Both the position numbers and the translations under genes were made by a program. The notes below the pieces were generated by a model that was not told where the DNA came from, made no database searches, and worked only from the letters and a program-made list of their open reading frames with translations. DNA of 64,000 nt from Pseudomonas sp. ANT_H4. Its GTDB lineage: Bacteria > Pseudomonadota > Gammaproteobacteria > Pseudomonadales > Pseudomonadaceae. The first letter of the stretch is position 1. Each line of letters starts with the position of its first letter. This document shows positions 33,403 through 42,826 of this stretch, piece after piece. The stretch lies in contig NZ_VOBG01000015.1 of NCBI RefSeq assembly GCF_008369295.1, positions 79,558-143,557 on the forward strand. Reading direction: 5' to 3'.

Positions 33403-34655
33403 TTGCGCAACTCCATGTGTGGACGTTGCATGGGCAGCAGGCCTTGAGGACGCCAGATCATCATCAGCACCATCATGGCGCCGAACATCAACATGCGGTA
33501 TTCACTGAACTCACGCATCATTTCCGGCAGCAGGATCATCACGACGGCCGCCAGGATCACGCCCAACTGCGAGCCCATGCCACCCAGTACGACGATGGCG
33601 AGGATGATCGCCGACTCGATGAAGGTGAACGACTCCGGAGTCACCAGGCCCTGACGAGCAGCAAAGAAGCTGCCGGCAAAACCGGCGAACGCGGCGCCTA
33701 GGGTGAAGGCCGAGAGCTTGATCACGGTAGGATTCAGACCCAGGGCACGGCAGGCGATTTCATCTTCACGCAGCGCTTCCCAGGCGCGCCCGATGGGCAT
33801 GCGCAGCAGGCGGTTGATCACAAACAGCGCCAGCAGGGCCAGCAACAACGCAACCAGGTAAAGGAAGATCACCTTGTTGATGGAGTTGTATTCCAGGCCG
33901 AAGTATTCGTGGAAGGTCTGCATGCCCTCGGCAGCCTTGCGCTCAAACGTCAGGCCGAAGAAAGTCGGCTTGTCGATGTTGCTGATGCCGTTGGGGCCGC
34001 CAGTGAGGTCGGTCATGTTGCGCAGCAACAGACGGATGATTTCACCGAAGCCTAGGGTCACGATGGCCAGATAGTCGCCCCGCAAGCGCAACACCGGGAA
34101 GCCCAGCAGGAAGCCGAAGGTGGCGGCCATCATCCCGGCGAGTGGCAGGCAGATCCAGAAGCCCCAGCCGAAATAGTGGGACATCAACGCGTAGCTGTAG
34201 GCGCCGACGGCATAGAAGCCGACATAACCTAGGTCCAGCAGGCCCGCCAGGCCTACCACGATGTTCAGGCCAAGGCCGAGCATCACGTAGATCAGGATCA
34301 GCGTGGCGATATCCACCGCGCCGCGAGAGCCGAAGAACGGCCAGACCAATGCCACCATCACCAGGCCGAGGATGATCCAGCGCTGAGTGCTTGGCAGGGT
34401 CAGGAAGTTGCTGGCCTTGGCCGGGATCAGCGGCATGTTGGGCGAGGATTTCCAGGCTGCGCTGATTTGCGCATGGAAAAATACCCGCACGAACATCAGC
34501 AGCGAGCACACGGCAATGGTCAGCAGCGTGGCAGTGCTGGTGTTATGAACTTCCAGGTTGATACCGACGATGGTCAGTTTCAAACCCAGAACCGGATAGG
34601 CCACGGCCCACACCAGCAAGGCGCTGAACAGCGCCGATTTAAGATTGCGTGTCAT
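33399..34655 (-). CDS. livM: Branched-chain amino acid ABC transporter permease LivM/BraE
   Basis: 418 residues with about ten transmembrane helices and the EAA loop (GRAWEALREDEIACRALGLN). The N-terminal extension (about 1-100, two extra helices) is usual for Pseudomonas LivM. Overlaps livH by 4 bases. Confidence 0.93.
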   Translation of the reverse strand: MTRNLKSALFSALLVWAVAYPVLGLKLTIVGINLEVHNTSTATLLTIAVCSLLMFVRVFFHAQISAAWKSSPNMPLIPAKASNFLTLPSTQRWIILGLVMVALVWPFFGSRGAVDIATLILIYVMLGLGLNIVVGLAGLLDLGYVGFYAVGAYSYALMSHYFGWGFWICLPLAGMMAATFGFLLGFPVLRLRGDYLAIVTLGFGEIIRLLLRNMTDLTGGPNGISNIDKPTFFGLTFERKAAEGMQTFHEYFGLEYNSINKVIFLYLVALLLALLALFVINRLLRMPIGRAWEALREDEIACRALGLNPTVIKLSAFTLGAAFAGFAGSFFAARQGLVTPESFTFIESAIILAIVVLGGMGSQLGVILAAVVMILLPEMMREFSEYRMLMFGAMMVLMMIWRPQGLLPMQRPHMELRK

Positions 34656-35575
34656 ACCTTTTCAACCTCCGGACGGCCGAGGATGCCGGTTGGCCGGAAC
34701 AGCAGCACCAGTACCAGCAAGCCGAATGCGACGACGTCCTTGTATTGGTCGCCGAACACGTCGGCACCGAACGCTTCGGCCACACCCAGCACCAGCCCGC
34801 CGAGCATCGCGCCGGGGATACTGCCGATGCCACCGAGAACGGCAGCGGTGAAGGCCTTGAGTCCGACCAGGAAGCCGGCGTTGGGGTTGATTACGCCGTA
34901 TTGCATGCTCAGCAGCACTGCCGCGACGGCGGCCAGCGCGGCACCGATGACGAAGGTCAGGGCAATGATGTTGTTGGTGTTGATACCCAGCAGGTTGGCC
35001 ATCTTGATGTCTTCGGCGCAGGCGCGGCAGGCGCGACCCAGGCGTGAACGGGAGATGAACAGGGTCAGGCCGAGCATGGCGATCAGAGTCACCACGAACA
35101 CCACGATCTGCATGTAGGAAATCAGCACTTCATGTGCGCCACCTGGCCCGAAGGAGATGTTGCCGGGGATCAGGTTGGGGATGGATTTGTCCTTGGAGTC
35201 TTGCGCCAGCAGAACGGTGTTCTGCAGGAAAATCGACATGCCGATGGCGGAGATCAGCGGGATAAGACGGTTACTGCCACGCAAGGGGCGATAAGCGATC
35301 CGTTCGATACTGTAGCCGTAGGCACTGCAGACGACGATGCTCGCGAGAAAGCCCACGGTCATTAAGAGCGGGACACTGTCGAGTCCCATCATGGTCAGCC
35401 CGGCGATGGCGATGAACGCCACGTAAGAGCCAATCATGTACACCTCGCCGTGGGCGAAGTTGATCATTCCAATGATGCCGTAAACCATCGTATAGCCGAT
35501 GGCGATCAGGGCATACGTGCTGCCAACGGTCAGGCCGTTAACCAACTGCTGGAAGAAGTGATAGATGTCAGGCAT
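34652..35575 (-). CDS. livH: Branched-chain amino acid ABC transporter permease LivH/BraD
   Basis: 307 residues, about eight helices; begins with the conserved QQLVNGLTVGSTYALIAIG and MINFAHGEVYMIG and carries the EAA loop (GRACRACAEDIKMANLLGIN). First of four tightly overlapping genes; 232 bp from the upstream binding-protein gene. Confidence 0.94.
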   Translation of the reverse strand: MPDIYHFFQQLVNGLTVGSTYALIAIGYTMVYGIIGMINFAHGEVYMIGSYVAFIAIAGLTMMGLDSVPLLMTVGFLASIVVCSAYGYSIERIAYRPLRGSNRLIPLISAIGMSIFLQNTVLLAQDSKDKSIPNLIPGNISFGPGGAHEVLISYMQIVVFVVTLIAMLGLTLFISRSRLGRACRACAEDIKMANLLGINTNNIIALTFVIGAALAAVAAVLLSMQYGVINPNAGFLVGLKAFTAAVLGGIGSIPGAMLGGLVLGVAEAFGADVFGDQYKDVVAFGLLVLVLLFRPTGILGRPEVEKV

Positions 35576-35755
35576 TACAGCGCTCCTAAAAACCTGATAC
35601 GCATTTCACTGGTGGAGTCATTTTCCCGCTCAAGCCCCGTAGATCTGCATCCACTTCGAACATGAGGTTTGCCAGCGAACCGCTGATGACGGTTTTGAGA
35701 TTTTCAGGTGGGGAGACTTGCGGATCACGCAAGCGCGGCCCATTACATTCGTAAA

Positions 35756-35785
35756 ACAAAGCCCACGGCGCACCGTGGGCTTTGT
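35756..35785 (-). terminator. Hairpin after braC
   Basis: ACAAAGCCCACGG-CGCA-CCGTGGGCTTTGT, a perfect 13-bp stem, followed on the minus strand by TTTAC. It probably reduces transcription from braC into livHMGF so the binding protein is made in excess. Confidence 0.8.
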
Positions 35786-35807
35786 TGGCAGTCAGTAATG
35801 AAGAACC

Positions 35808-36935
35808 TTACTGAGGGGAAGCTTCGGTTTTAGGTTTGCCGAAGTGCCACTCGTAAACCACAAACTTGAAGTCTTTCAGGTCGCCCTTGGCGTCGAAGCT
35901 CAGGTCGCCAGTCGGGGTCTTAAAGGTACCCGCGTGGATGGCTTCAGCCACTTTGGCCGAGTCTTCGCTCTTGGCTTCGGTGATTGCATCGGCGATCACT
36001 TTAACTGCGGAGTAGGACGGGAACACGAACGGACCGCTCGGATCTTCCTTCTTGGCTTCGAACGCAGCCTTCAGGGCGACGTTGGCAGGGTCCTGGTCGA
36101 AGGATTTCGGCAGGGTCACCAGCAGGCCTTCGGAAGCGTCCTTGGCGATCTGCGAAATGGAGTCGTTACCCACGCCTTCCGGCCCCATGAACTTGGCTTT
36201 CAGGCCTTTTTCCTCGGATTGACGCAGGATCAGACCCAGCTCCGGGTGATAGCCGCCGTAGTAGACGAAGTCGACGTTGGCTTGCTTGAGCTTGGCGATC
36301 ATCGAGGAGAAGTCCTTGTCGCCGGCATTGATGCCTTCGAACACGGCAACTTTCACGCCTTTGCTTTCCAGGGTTTTCTTCACCGCGGTGGCGATGCCTT
36401 CACCGTACTGCTGCTTGTCGTGCAGTACCGCGACGATTTTCGGCTTCACGTGGTCGGCGATGTAGTTGCCGGCCGCAGGACCCTGGGCGCTGTCCAGGCC
36501 GATGGTGCGGAAGATCATCTTGTAGCCACGGGAGGTGATGTCCGGGCTGGTGGCGGCAGGGGTGATCATGATCACGCCTTCGTCTTCGTAGATGTCCGAA
36601 GCCGGTTGAGTGGAGCTGGAGCACAGGTGACCAACCACGAACTTGATGCCGTCGTTGACGACTTTGTTGGCCACAGCCACGGCTTGTTTCGGATCGCAGG
36701 CATCATCGTATTCAACGGCTTGAAGCTGCTTGCCGTTGACGCCGCCCTTGGCGTTGATTTGTTCAATGGCCATTTTTGCGCCGCTGAACTGCATGTCGCC
36801 GTACTGGGCTACCGGGCCGGTTTTAGGGCCGGCGATGCCAATCTTGATGGTGTCAGCTGCGAACGAATGGCTGGCAACCCCGGCCAGGACCATAGCGGCA
36901 AACAGTTTGGAAATCTGCTTAGTAGCCTTATTCAT
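35808..36935 (-). CDS. braC: Branched-chain amino acid binding protein BraC/LivK
   Basis: 375 residues: Sec signal (about 1-26, ending SFAADTI) and a type I periplasmic binding domain (IKIGIAGPKTGPVAQYGDMQ, VVGHLCSSSTQPASDIY, FMGPEGVGNDS). Captures Leu/Ile/Val (also Ala, Thr in P. aeruginosa BraC) for LivHMGF encoded just downstream. Alone in its transcript segment ahead of the 35756 hairpin. Confidence 0.94.
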   Translation of the reverse strand: MNKATKQISKLFAAMVLAGVASHSFAADTIKIGIAGPKTGPVAQYGDMQFSGAKMAIEQINAKGGVNGKQLQAVEYDDACDPKQAVAVANKVVNDGIKFVVGHLCSSSTQPASDIYEDEGVIMITPAATSPDITSRGYKMIFRTIGLDSAQGPAAGNYIADHVKPKIVAVLHDKQQYGEGIATAVKKTLESKGVKVAVFEGINAGDKDFSSMIAKLKQANVDFVYYGGYHPELGLILRQSEEKGLKAKFMGPEGVGNDSISQIAKDASEGLLVTLPKSFDQDPANVALKAAFEAKKEDPSGPFVFPSYSAVKVIADAITEAKSEDSAKVAEAIHAGTFKTPTGDLSFDAKGDLKDFKFVVYEWHFGKPKTEASPQ

Positions 36936-37276
36936 AGTGCTCCACTCTTACTGTTGTATTTTTTATAGTTCTAGCGGCCTTGCGAGCTGCAGAACCGGAT
37001 CAGATATCTCGGATATCCCCCCGGCAGCACCCTGGCAACTGTACCGGTACAGTGTAGAGCGCCGGTTGATCGCTTGAAAAGCTGGCTGCTGGGGACAAAT
37101 GCCGGGTATGTCGCTTAAATGAAAGAAAAAGACAGAATAGCGGCGGGGTAATGCCAGAGTTTCGGGCAATCCTTGGCTTTGCTGACACTTTCAATCGATG
37201 ACTCATTTGCAACTGGGTTTTTCTGACCAAGGCACGACGGTATGATTGCGCCGATTTTTTCCTCAGGTGAACTCCC
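36936..37276. other. Divergent intergenic region braC / DUF2288
   Basis: 341 bp with no gene. It carries the braC promoter region (reading left), the promoter of the DUF2288 gene (reading right) and a perfect 16-bp palindrome at 37038-37053. Confidence 0.6.
37038..37053. promoter_or_regulatory. Candidate operator ACTGTACCGGTACAGT
   Basis: A perfect 16-bp palindrome 103 bp upstream of the braC ATG. CTGTAC-GTACAG symmetry is typical of dimeric GntR/MocR- or TetR-type operators. No regulator gene is adjacent, so the binding protein is unknown. Confidence 0.5.
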
Positions 37277-37600
37277 ATGACGCAAGAACCTAGCACCCTC
37301 TATGCCAAGCTGCTCGGCGAAACCGCCGAAATTTTCTGGAAGGAGCTTGAGCCGTTCTTTGCCAAGGGTGCCCTATTGTGGGTCGACGCCAGCCTGGATT
37401 TGATCGAGGCCGCCGAAGGGATGGCCGAAGATAATCACGAGAAAGTCGCTGCCTGGCTGGCCTCGGGGAGTCTTGGCGAAGTGTCTGCGACGCGGGCATT
37501 GGACCTCGTGGCGCGTGATCCAGGTGTATGGGCGGTGGTGGTTTCGCCGTGGATTTTGATCCAGGAAAGAGCATCGTCAAAAACTGACGCTCCAAAATAG
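37277..37600 (+). CDS. DUF2288 family protein
   Basis: 107 residues, small acidic protein with the DUF2288 pattern (LYAKLLGETAEIFWKELEPFF, ALLWVDASLDLIEAAEGMA, VSPWILIQE). Cytoplasmic, function unknown. Single gene. Confidence 0.85.
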   Translation: MTQEPSTLYAKLLGETAEIFWKELEPFFAKGALLWVDASLDLIEAAEGMAEDNHEKVAAWLASGSLGEVSATRALDLVARDPGVWAVVVSPWILIQERASSKTDAPK

Positions 37601-37795
37601 TGCGTGTTTTATTCGATAAGAAGTGTGTAGCGGAGTAACCGCAGGCGCGGTGATGGCATCTGGCCGTAGAGAAAGGTCACAGCCGAGGGTGACGTGCGCG
37701 TCATGGGAACAGTTTTATCGGTGGCGGAATGCCGGGGGAATTGTTTCTGGGTGTGGCAAGGGCGGTAGATATTTGAAAATTGAAAGACCGCTATA

Positions 37796-37871
37796 GCAGG
37801 CAAGCCAGCCCCCATATTTGATCGGAGTTCGTCATTACAACACGGTCAAATATGGGGGCTGGCTTGCCTGC
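37796..37871. repeat. Long perfect stem-loop, 26-bp arms
   Basis: Arm 37796-37821 (begins GCAGGCAAGCCAGCCCCCAT) pairs perfectly with 37846-37871 around a 24-base loop. GCAGGCAAGCCAGC is a frequent Pseudomonas intergenic repeat; a half copy (TATCGCAGGCAAGCC) is at about 57705-57719. It lies between the convergent DUF2288 and tubulin-like genes and may end both transcripts. Confidence 0.85.
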
Positions 37872-37888
37872 GATGAGTGCGGCGTGGT

Positions 37889-40066
37889 TTAGGCCGTCTT
37901 CCCCGTATGGTTATTCAAGGAAATAACCTTGGTCTTACCAATCCGGTGACGGTAAATCTCACGCAAGTACTTGATGGCCTTCTTCACGCAGTCCCGCGAC
38001 AGACGAATGTCGTTGATCGAGACAAACTTGTCCTTGTCGTTGATCAGCTCGCGGTACTTCTTCTCATACATCGGCTTGATCGCGTACCAGTTGGTATCGA
38101 GGATTTTCGCCGGGTTTTCGAATTCGTTGAGCAATTCGTCGATACGGTCCTCGTCGAAGTCCTCGTGGATGATGAAGTCGAGGATCGAGTTGTCGAGCGT
38201 GTCGTCGAAGCGATACGGATTACGCGCAAAGCAGCGTTTGATAAAGGCCACGATCAGCGTCAGGAAGTCGTCCGACAGGCACGGGCTCTTGGCGATCAGG
38301 GTGGTCAGTGAGAGGTTGGCCGACGCGCCGATCACCAGAGCATAGCGCTTGAGGGTGGTGTTGGGAAACAGGCTGTTGAGATGGGTCTTGAGCCGATTCA
38401 GGTCCATATAGGACAGCTTGTAGTCCTTGGGCAACGAGACGATCGAGACCACCGACGAGCAGTTCTTGAAGAAGTGCAGGTCGTGCAGGGCCGCCGCGTC
38501 ATAGCCGGAGTTCTTGTACTGCTCAAGGGACGCCTTATAGCGCTTGGACTCGATGGGCAGCAGGCTGATGCCTTCGATGGCCTGGGTGACCTTGTTGAAG
38601 TGCGGCAGGTCGATGGAGCGGAAGAACAGGTCGTCGATGTTCAGGCGCTGAGGCTCTTTTTCGAACACCTTGAACTTGTCGCTCGAAGGCGTCGGGGTTT
38701 CCGGTACCACTGATTCGGCGTACGCAATGGCCACGGGGCCGGCCAGGCTCATAAACAGGTCGTTGGCATCCAGGCGAATGGTTTCGCCGATGTCGATACC
38801 GGCCCGACGGAAGTAGTTCTGGTCGTAGTCGGTGGTCACCGCCTGGGCGGTCAGGATATTGAAAATCTGCTGTGATATGTACTGGTTGGCGTGTTTTTCC
38901 ATGGCATTGACATCAATGTTCTGGATGTTGCCATCGTCGCTTTCTTCGGCGTAACGCATGATGTCGTTGGAGATCAGCATCATCGCGTTCCACGGCCGAA
39001 TGCGCCCCTTGACGCTGGCTTCGCTGCTGTCTTCGTTGTCGAAGTTGTAGGAAAAGTCCCATTCTTCAGACAGATATTTACACAGCAGCCGACCGGCGTT
39101 GATGTGCAGTGCCTCGGACATCTCACTGCGGTGATCGGAGATGTTCGGCAGTACGCAAATGCCGCTGGTGAAGATCGGTTCGAAGACGAAAGCGTGGCCG
39201 CTCTTGCTGTCATGCTCGTCGGCAGGCTTGGTGTCGAACGTCTTGTTCATGTACGAGTGTTGCTGGGCCAGGCCGAATTCCGAGGCCATGCCCGAACCGG
39301 TACCGCCGCCGGCGCTGAAGATCGAAAAGTACAGGCGCGACTGGTTGGCCTTGATGCCGCAGGAGTCGATCAGGTACGAGTGGATCATTTTCCAGTCGGG
39401 GCTGGAAAAACGCTGGGTATCCTTATTGAGGATGATCTTGGCCAGGTACTGGCCGAGGATCGGCGCGTTGCCGGCGCCACCGGCATGGACTTCCGAAAGG
39501 TCCATGATTTTCATCTTGCTGTAGTCGCGCAAAAAGCCGCTTTTCTCACCCTTGCGTGAGAAGCGAATACGCCCGGCGATGTCTTTGTCCAGGTCGCCGA
39601 GCATCACCAACGGCTCTACCAGGAATACCGGTTTACTGGCTTTGCCGGAACCCAGGCGCAAGTTGTTGCGAAGCCACTGGGCCGGGCTATAGCCCTTATT
39701 CACTGACTTGTCTTCAGTGCTGAACTCGTTCAAGTAAAACTTGCGGGCGTTGTACACCAGTTCCGCGACGTCCAGTGCAATGTTCGAACCGCAACGACCC
39801 AGGCCGATCAGGCAGACCGAAGGAAACTCCTGCTCACCGCGCAGCTCACTGTCACCTTCCAGATGGGGAGGGCGCGGGAACACCATGTCCCGCAGTCCAT
39901 CGAGGTTGTCGAGGATACGGTCGGTGTTGGTTTCGGTGAAATACAGGTATTGCTGAGTGGCCAGCGCACGTGAACTGCTCAATGACTTTGGACCTGAGGT
40001 TTTTTCCGCAGGAGCTGTCAGCGACACGTCGGATACCGCGGTGGCAGGATTATTTTTAGAAGTCAT
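37889..40066 (-). CDS. Tubulin/FtsZ-like GTPase-fold protein (Tubulin_2 type)
   Basis: 725 residues, much longer than FtsZ or TubZ. After a low-complexity start (about 1-35), VCLIGLGRCGSNIALDVAE (about 84-102) forms the first nucleotide loop and FSIFSAGGGTGSGMASEFG (GGGTGSG at 253-259) is the tubulin signature phosphate-binding loop. The remaining 450 residues match no domain I know, including an acidic segment IIHEDFDEDRIDELLNEFEN. Cytoplasmic; GTP binding and filament formation are plausible but not shown. It stands alone with no ParA, phage or partition gene near it. Confidence 0.78.
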   Translation of the reverse strand: MTSKNNPATAVSDVSLTAPAEKTSGPKSLSSSRALATQQYLYFTETNTDRILDNLDGLRDMVFPRPPHLEGDSELRGEQEFPSVCLIGLGRCGSNIALDVAELVYNARKFYLNEFSTEDKSVNKGYSPAQWLRNNLRLGSGKASKPVFLVEPLVMLGDLDKDIAGRIRFSRKGEKSGFLRDYSKMKIMDLSEVHAGGAGNAPILGQYLAKIILNKDTQRFSSPDWKMIHSYLIDSCGIKANQSRLYFSIFSAGGGTGSGMASEFGLAQQHSYMNKTFDTKPADEHDSKSGHAFVFEPIFTSGICVLPNISDHRSEMSEALHINAGRLLCKYLSEEWDFSYNFDNEDSSEASVKGRIRPWNAMMLISNDIMRYAEESDDGNIQNIDVNAMEKHANQYISQQIFNILTAQAVTTDYDQNYFRRAGIDIGETIRLDANDLFMSLAGPVAIAYAESVVPETPTPSSDKFKVFEKEPQRLNIDDLFFRSIDLPHFNKVTQAIEGISLLPIESKRYKASLEQYKNSGYDAAALHDLHFFKNCSSVVSIVSLPKDYKLSYMDLNRLKTHLNSLFPNTTLKRYALVIGASANLSLTTLIAKSPCLSDDFLTLIVAFIKRCFARNPYRFDDTLDNSILDFIIHEDFDEDRIDELLNEFENPAKILDTNWYAIKPMYEKKYRELINDKDKFVSINDIRLSRDCVKKAIKYLREIYRHRIGKTKVISLNNHTGKTA

Positions 40067-40272
40067 TGTGCGCCATTATGCCTGGACGGATGGCTGACAA
40101 ATATCAAAGAGCCATCACTGAGTGAGAGTTCGCGACTTTACCGCGCGTCACGGGCCGGAGCGATAGGGTTTAACCTTAGATTCTCTAGGGGGAACTCGCG
40201 CCGGACTCTCATGGATCGGCCGTTGGTCGGACTTCTTTAATCAAATGATGGCGATTTGCCAAATGGCGGATA
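40067..40272. other. Intergenic region, no gene seen
   Basis: 206 bp holding the upstream region of the tubulin-like gene. GGTTTAACCTTAGATTCTCTAGG lies in it in two parts but no known operator was recognised. Confidence 0.4.
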
Positions 40273-42537
40273 TCAGCGGATCGGCCTCACAACCGAGGGC
40301 GGCCCTGCACATCCCGAAGCAGGAGCCTTCGGTACCGAGGCTTCTTTTCCGCCCATCAGACTCAGTGAGTTGAGCAGGTTGCGTTGATCAAGACCGGCGA
40401 TCACTGCGGCTATTTCACTGGCCGGCACTGCCGCGCTGAGCAGGTAGCCCTGAACGAAATCACAGCCGTGCTGGGTCAATACTTCCAACTGTTGCAGGGT
40501 TTCGACCCCTTCGGTGATCACTTGCAGATGCAGAGTGTGGGCCATGCCTATGATCGCCTGGACGATTTCCACGTCCGCATTGGATTTTGGGATGTCCTGA
40601 ATAAACGAACGATCGATTTTCAAGGTATTGAGGGGCAAGCGTTTCAGGTAGGCGAGGGATGAATAGCCGGTGCCGAAGTCGTCGATGGACAGCGAGACCC
40701 CCAGCGCGCGGATTTGCCGCAGGAGCACCAGGGTGCTGCTGATGTTGCCCATCAGCGCATTCTCGGTCACTTCCAGCTCAAGGCGATTGGCGGCAATGCC
40801 GCTGCTGCGCAGGGCACTTTCGATTTCATCCGCCAGCTCTTCACGGGCCAGGTTCAGTGCTGAACAGTTCACCGCCATCGTCAAGTAGGGGTAGCCCTTT
40901 TCAGACAGCAAGCTCAAGTCGGCACAGGCCTGGCGCAACACCCAGTTGTCCAGTTCGGCAATCAGCCCGTTGTTTTCGGCAATGCTGATAAACCGCTCGG
41001 GAGGCAGCAGGCCATGTTGCGGATGTTGCCAGCGCACCAGGGCTTCGAGCCGAGTGACCTGGCCTTTTTGCAGGTCAAGAATGGGCTGGTAATACAGCGC
41101 CAGTTCGTTGCTGTTACGCAGGGCGTTGCGCAACTCTTCTTCCAGTTGCAGTTCAAGAAAGGCCCGGGTTTTCAGGTTGGAACTGAAAAAGTTCAGGCTG
41201 TTACGGCCTGCGTCCTTGGATTGGTAAAGCGCCAGGTCGGCGGTTTTCAGCAGCTCCTCGCTGGTTGCGCCGTCGTCGGGGAAGATGCTGATGCCAATAC
41301 TGGTGGTCATGACCATGCGCCGCCCGGCCAGCTCGATGGGCTCTTTCATTTTCTGCATGATGCGCTGGGCCATATGCCGTGCTTCGTCGCGATGGTGAAT
41401 GCTGATGAGGATGCAGAATTCGTCACCGCCGAAACGGGCGACCACATCGTTGTGGCTGCGCACCGAGCTTTTGATATGGCTGGCCAGCACGGTAAGCAAT
41501 TGATCGCCGGCGTCATGGCCGAGGCTGTCGTTGATGCGCTTGAAGTGATCTATATCCAGGAAAATCACCGCCAACATGCCTTCGTCCATGGTTTTTTCCG
41601 CCAGTTTCTCTGCGAAAATCTGGTTGAAACCACGGCGATTGAGCAGGCTGGTCAAGGCGTCGTAATGGGCTACTTTCTGCAGGGACACCCGTGCCTGGTC
41701 CAGTTCGCTGAGCAATGCATTGACTCGGCGCAGGTCGCGTTCCTTCTGTTCCAGTTTCTTGTCCGCCAGAGCGGCGCTGATGCTGCTGCCCACCACCAGC
41801 AGTGTGATGACGGCGACCGACAGGCCCAACTGCATCGGGTTATTGTCGATGGGCAGCGACGGTGTAACGCCCGTGGGTACCAGCAACTGCATGGCGGCCA
41901 TGGCCGTGAAATGCATGCTGATAATGCCCACCCCGAGCACCAGGCTGGCGCCATATTTAAGCAGTTGGTGAAACCTCCCGCTGCTGTTACGCAGGTAATG
42001 GGACAACAACAATGCTGCGAGGCTGGTGCTGATGGCGACCATCACTGATAACACAAACAGTCCAGACTGAAAGTACACCTGTGCGTCAGAGCGCATCGCC
42101 GATATGCCGACGTAATGCATCAAGGCAATGCCCAGCCCCATCCACACGGACGCCCGCAGGTACTGGCGAAAATGCAGTTGCGCATGACTGAGGGTTTGCA
42201 TGGCGAACAACGAGGCGATCATTGCGATCAGCAACGAGGCAAAGGTCATGATCAATTCGTAATGAATGGTGATCGGTGCCTGGAAGGCCAGCATGCTGAT
42301 GAAGTGGGTCGACCAGATTCCCCCCGCCAGGCAGCTGGCACCGACCCAACGCCAGCGTCGCTGGGACAGGGGATTGTCGACGTGGCCGACGCGTTCGGCC
42401 ATGTCCAGGGTGCCGAAGCTCGCCGCGCAGGCGACCAGGTAAGCCAGTAGCACCAGAAAGGGGTTATGACTGCAATTGAGTAATAAACGCCCGTTCTCTG
42501 GAAGGTCGGTAAAAAAATGCAAACCAAGCCATTCCAT
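40273..42537 (-). CDS. MHYT-GGDEF-EAL cyclic-di-GMP protein (NbdA-like)
   Basis: 754 residues. Seven-helix MHYT sensor domain with three motifs (STHFISMLAF, LMHYVGISAM, SMHFTAMAAM), thought to sense NO, O2 or CO through copper; GGDEF domain with intact GGDEF (ARFGGDEFCIL, about 370-374); EAL domain with TRLEALVRWQ and DDFGTGYSSL. Both cyclic-di-GMP synthesis and breakdown motifs are complete. Position near rapA and length (NbdA of P. aeruginosa about 783) suggest the NbdA lineage, although NbdA has a degenerate AGDEF; MucR is the alternative. ATG 42537 is preferred over 42618 because GGGA precedes it. Confidence 0.85.
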   Translation of the reverse strand: MEWLGLHFFTDLPENGRLLLNCSHNPFLVLLAYLVACAASFGTLDMAERVGHVDNPLSQRRWRWVGASCLAGGIWSTHFISMLAFQAPITIHYELIMTFASLLIAMIASLFAMQTLSHAQLHFRQYLRASVWMGLGIALMHYVGISAMRSDAQVYFQSGLFVLSVMVAISTSLAALLLSHYLRNSSGRFHQLLKYGASLVLGVGIISMHFTAMAAMQLLVPTGVTPSLPIDNNPMQLGLSVAVITLLVVGSSISAALADKKLEQKERDLRRVNALLSELDQARVSLQKVAHYDALTSLLNRRGFNQIFAEKLAEKTMDEGMLAVIFLDIDHFKRINDSLGHDAGDQLLTVLASHIKSSVRSHNDVVARFGGDEFCILISIHHRDEARHMAQRIMQKMKEPIELAGRRMVMTTSIGISIFPDDGATSEELLKTADLALYQSKDAGRNSLNFFSSNLKTRAFLELQLEEELRNALRNSNELALYYQPILDLQKGQVTRLEALVRWQHPQHGLLPPERFISIAENNGLIAELDNWVLRQACADLSLLSEKGYPYLTMAVNCSALNLAREELADEIESALRSSGIAANRLELEVTENALMGNISSTLVLLRQIRALGVSLSIDDFGTGYSSLAYLKRLPLNTLKIDRSFIQDIPKSNADVEIVQAIIGMAHTLHLQVITEGVETLQQLEVLTQHGCDFVQGYLLSAAVPASEIAAVIAGLDQRNLLNSLSLMGGKEASVPKAPASGCAGPPSVVRPIR

Positions 42538-42826
42538 AGCATGTCCCGTCACAGAGTCGTTGCCTGACAATGAACTTGAGTATAGAGAGAGTGGGAGGGT
42601 TGCAAGGCGTAATGGCAAAATGATACTGATCTTTTTGCGATGAGTTTATAAGCAACTAGAACCAAATGAATGGGATGACGTGAGGCGCTCGGGACGGTAG
42701 CCCCATGGAGTGATATCAGACTTACGAATCATTACAGACAATCCCGGCGAGGCTGACTAGATTGCAGGTTCCGGGCTCAGGATGCGTCTGGCATCGCAGC
42801 TCATATAACAATAAAGAGACGGACCC

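Noticed and set aside
31978..33447. 489-codon frame antisense to livF/livG
   Set aside because: Both ATPases are unmistakable on the minus strand.
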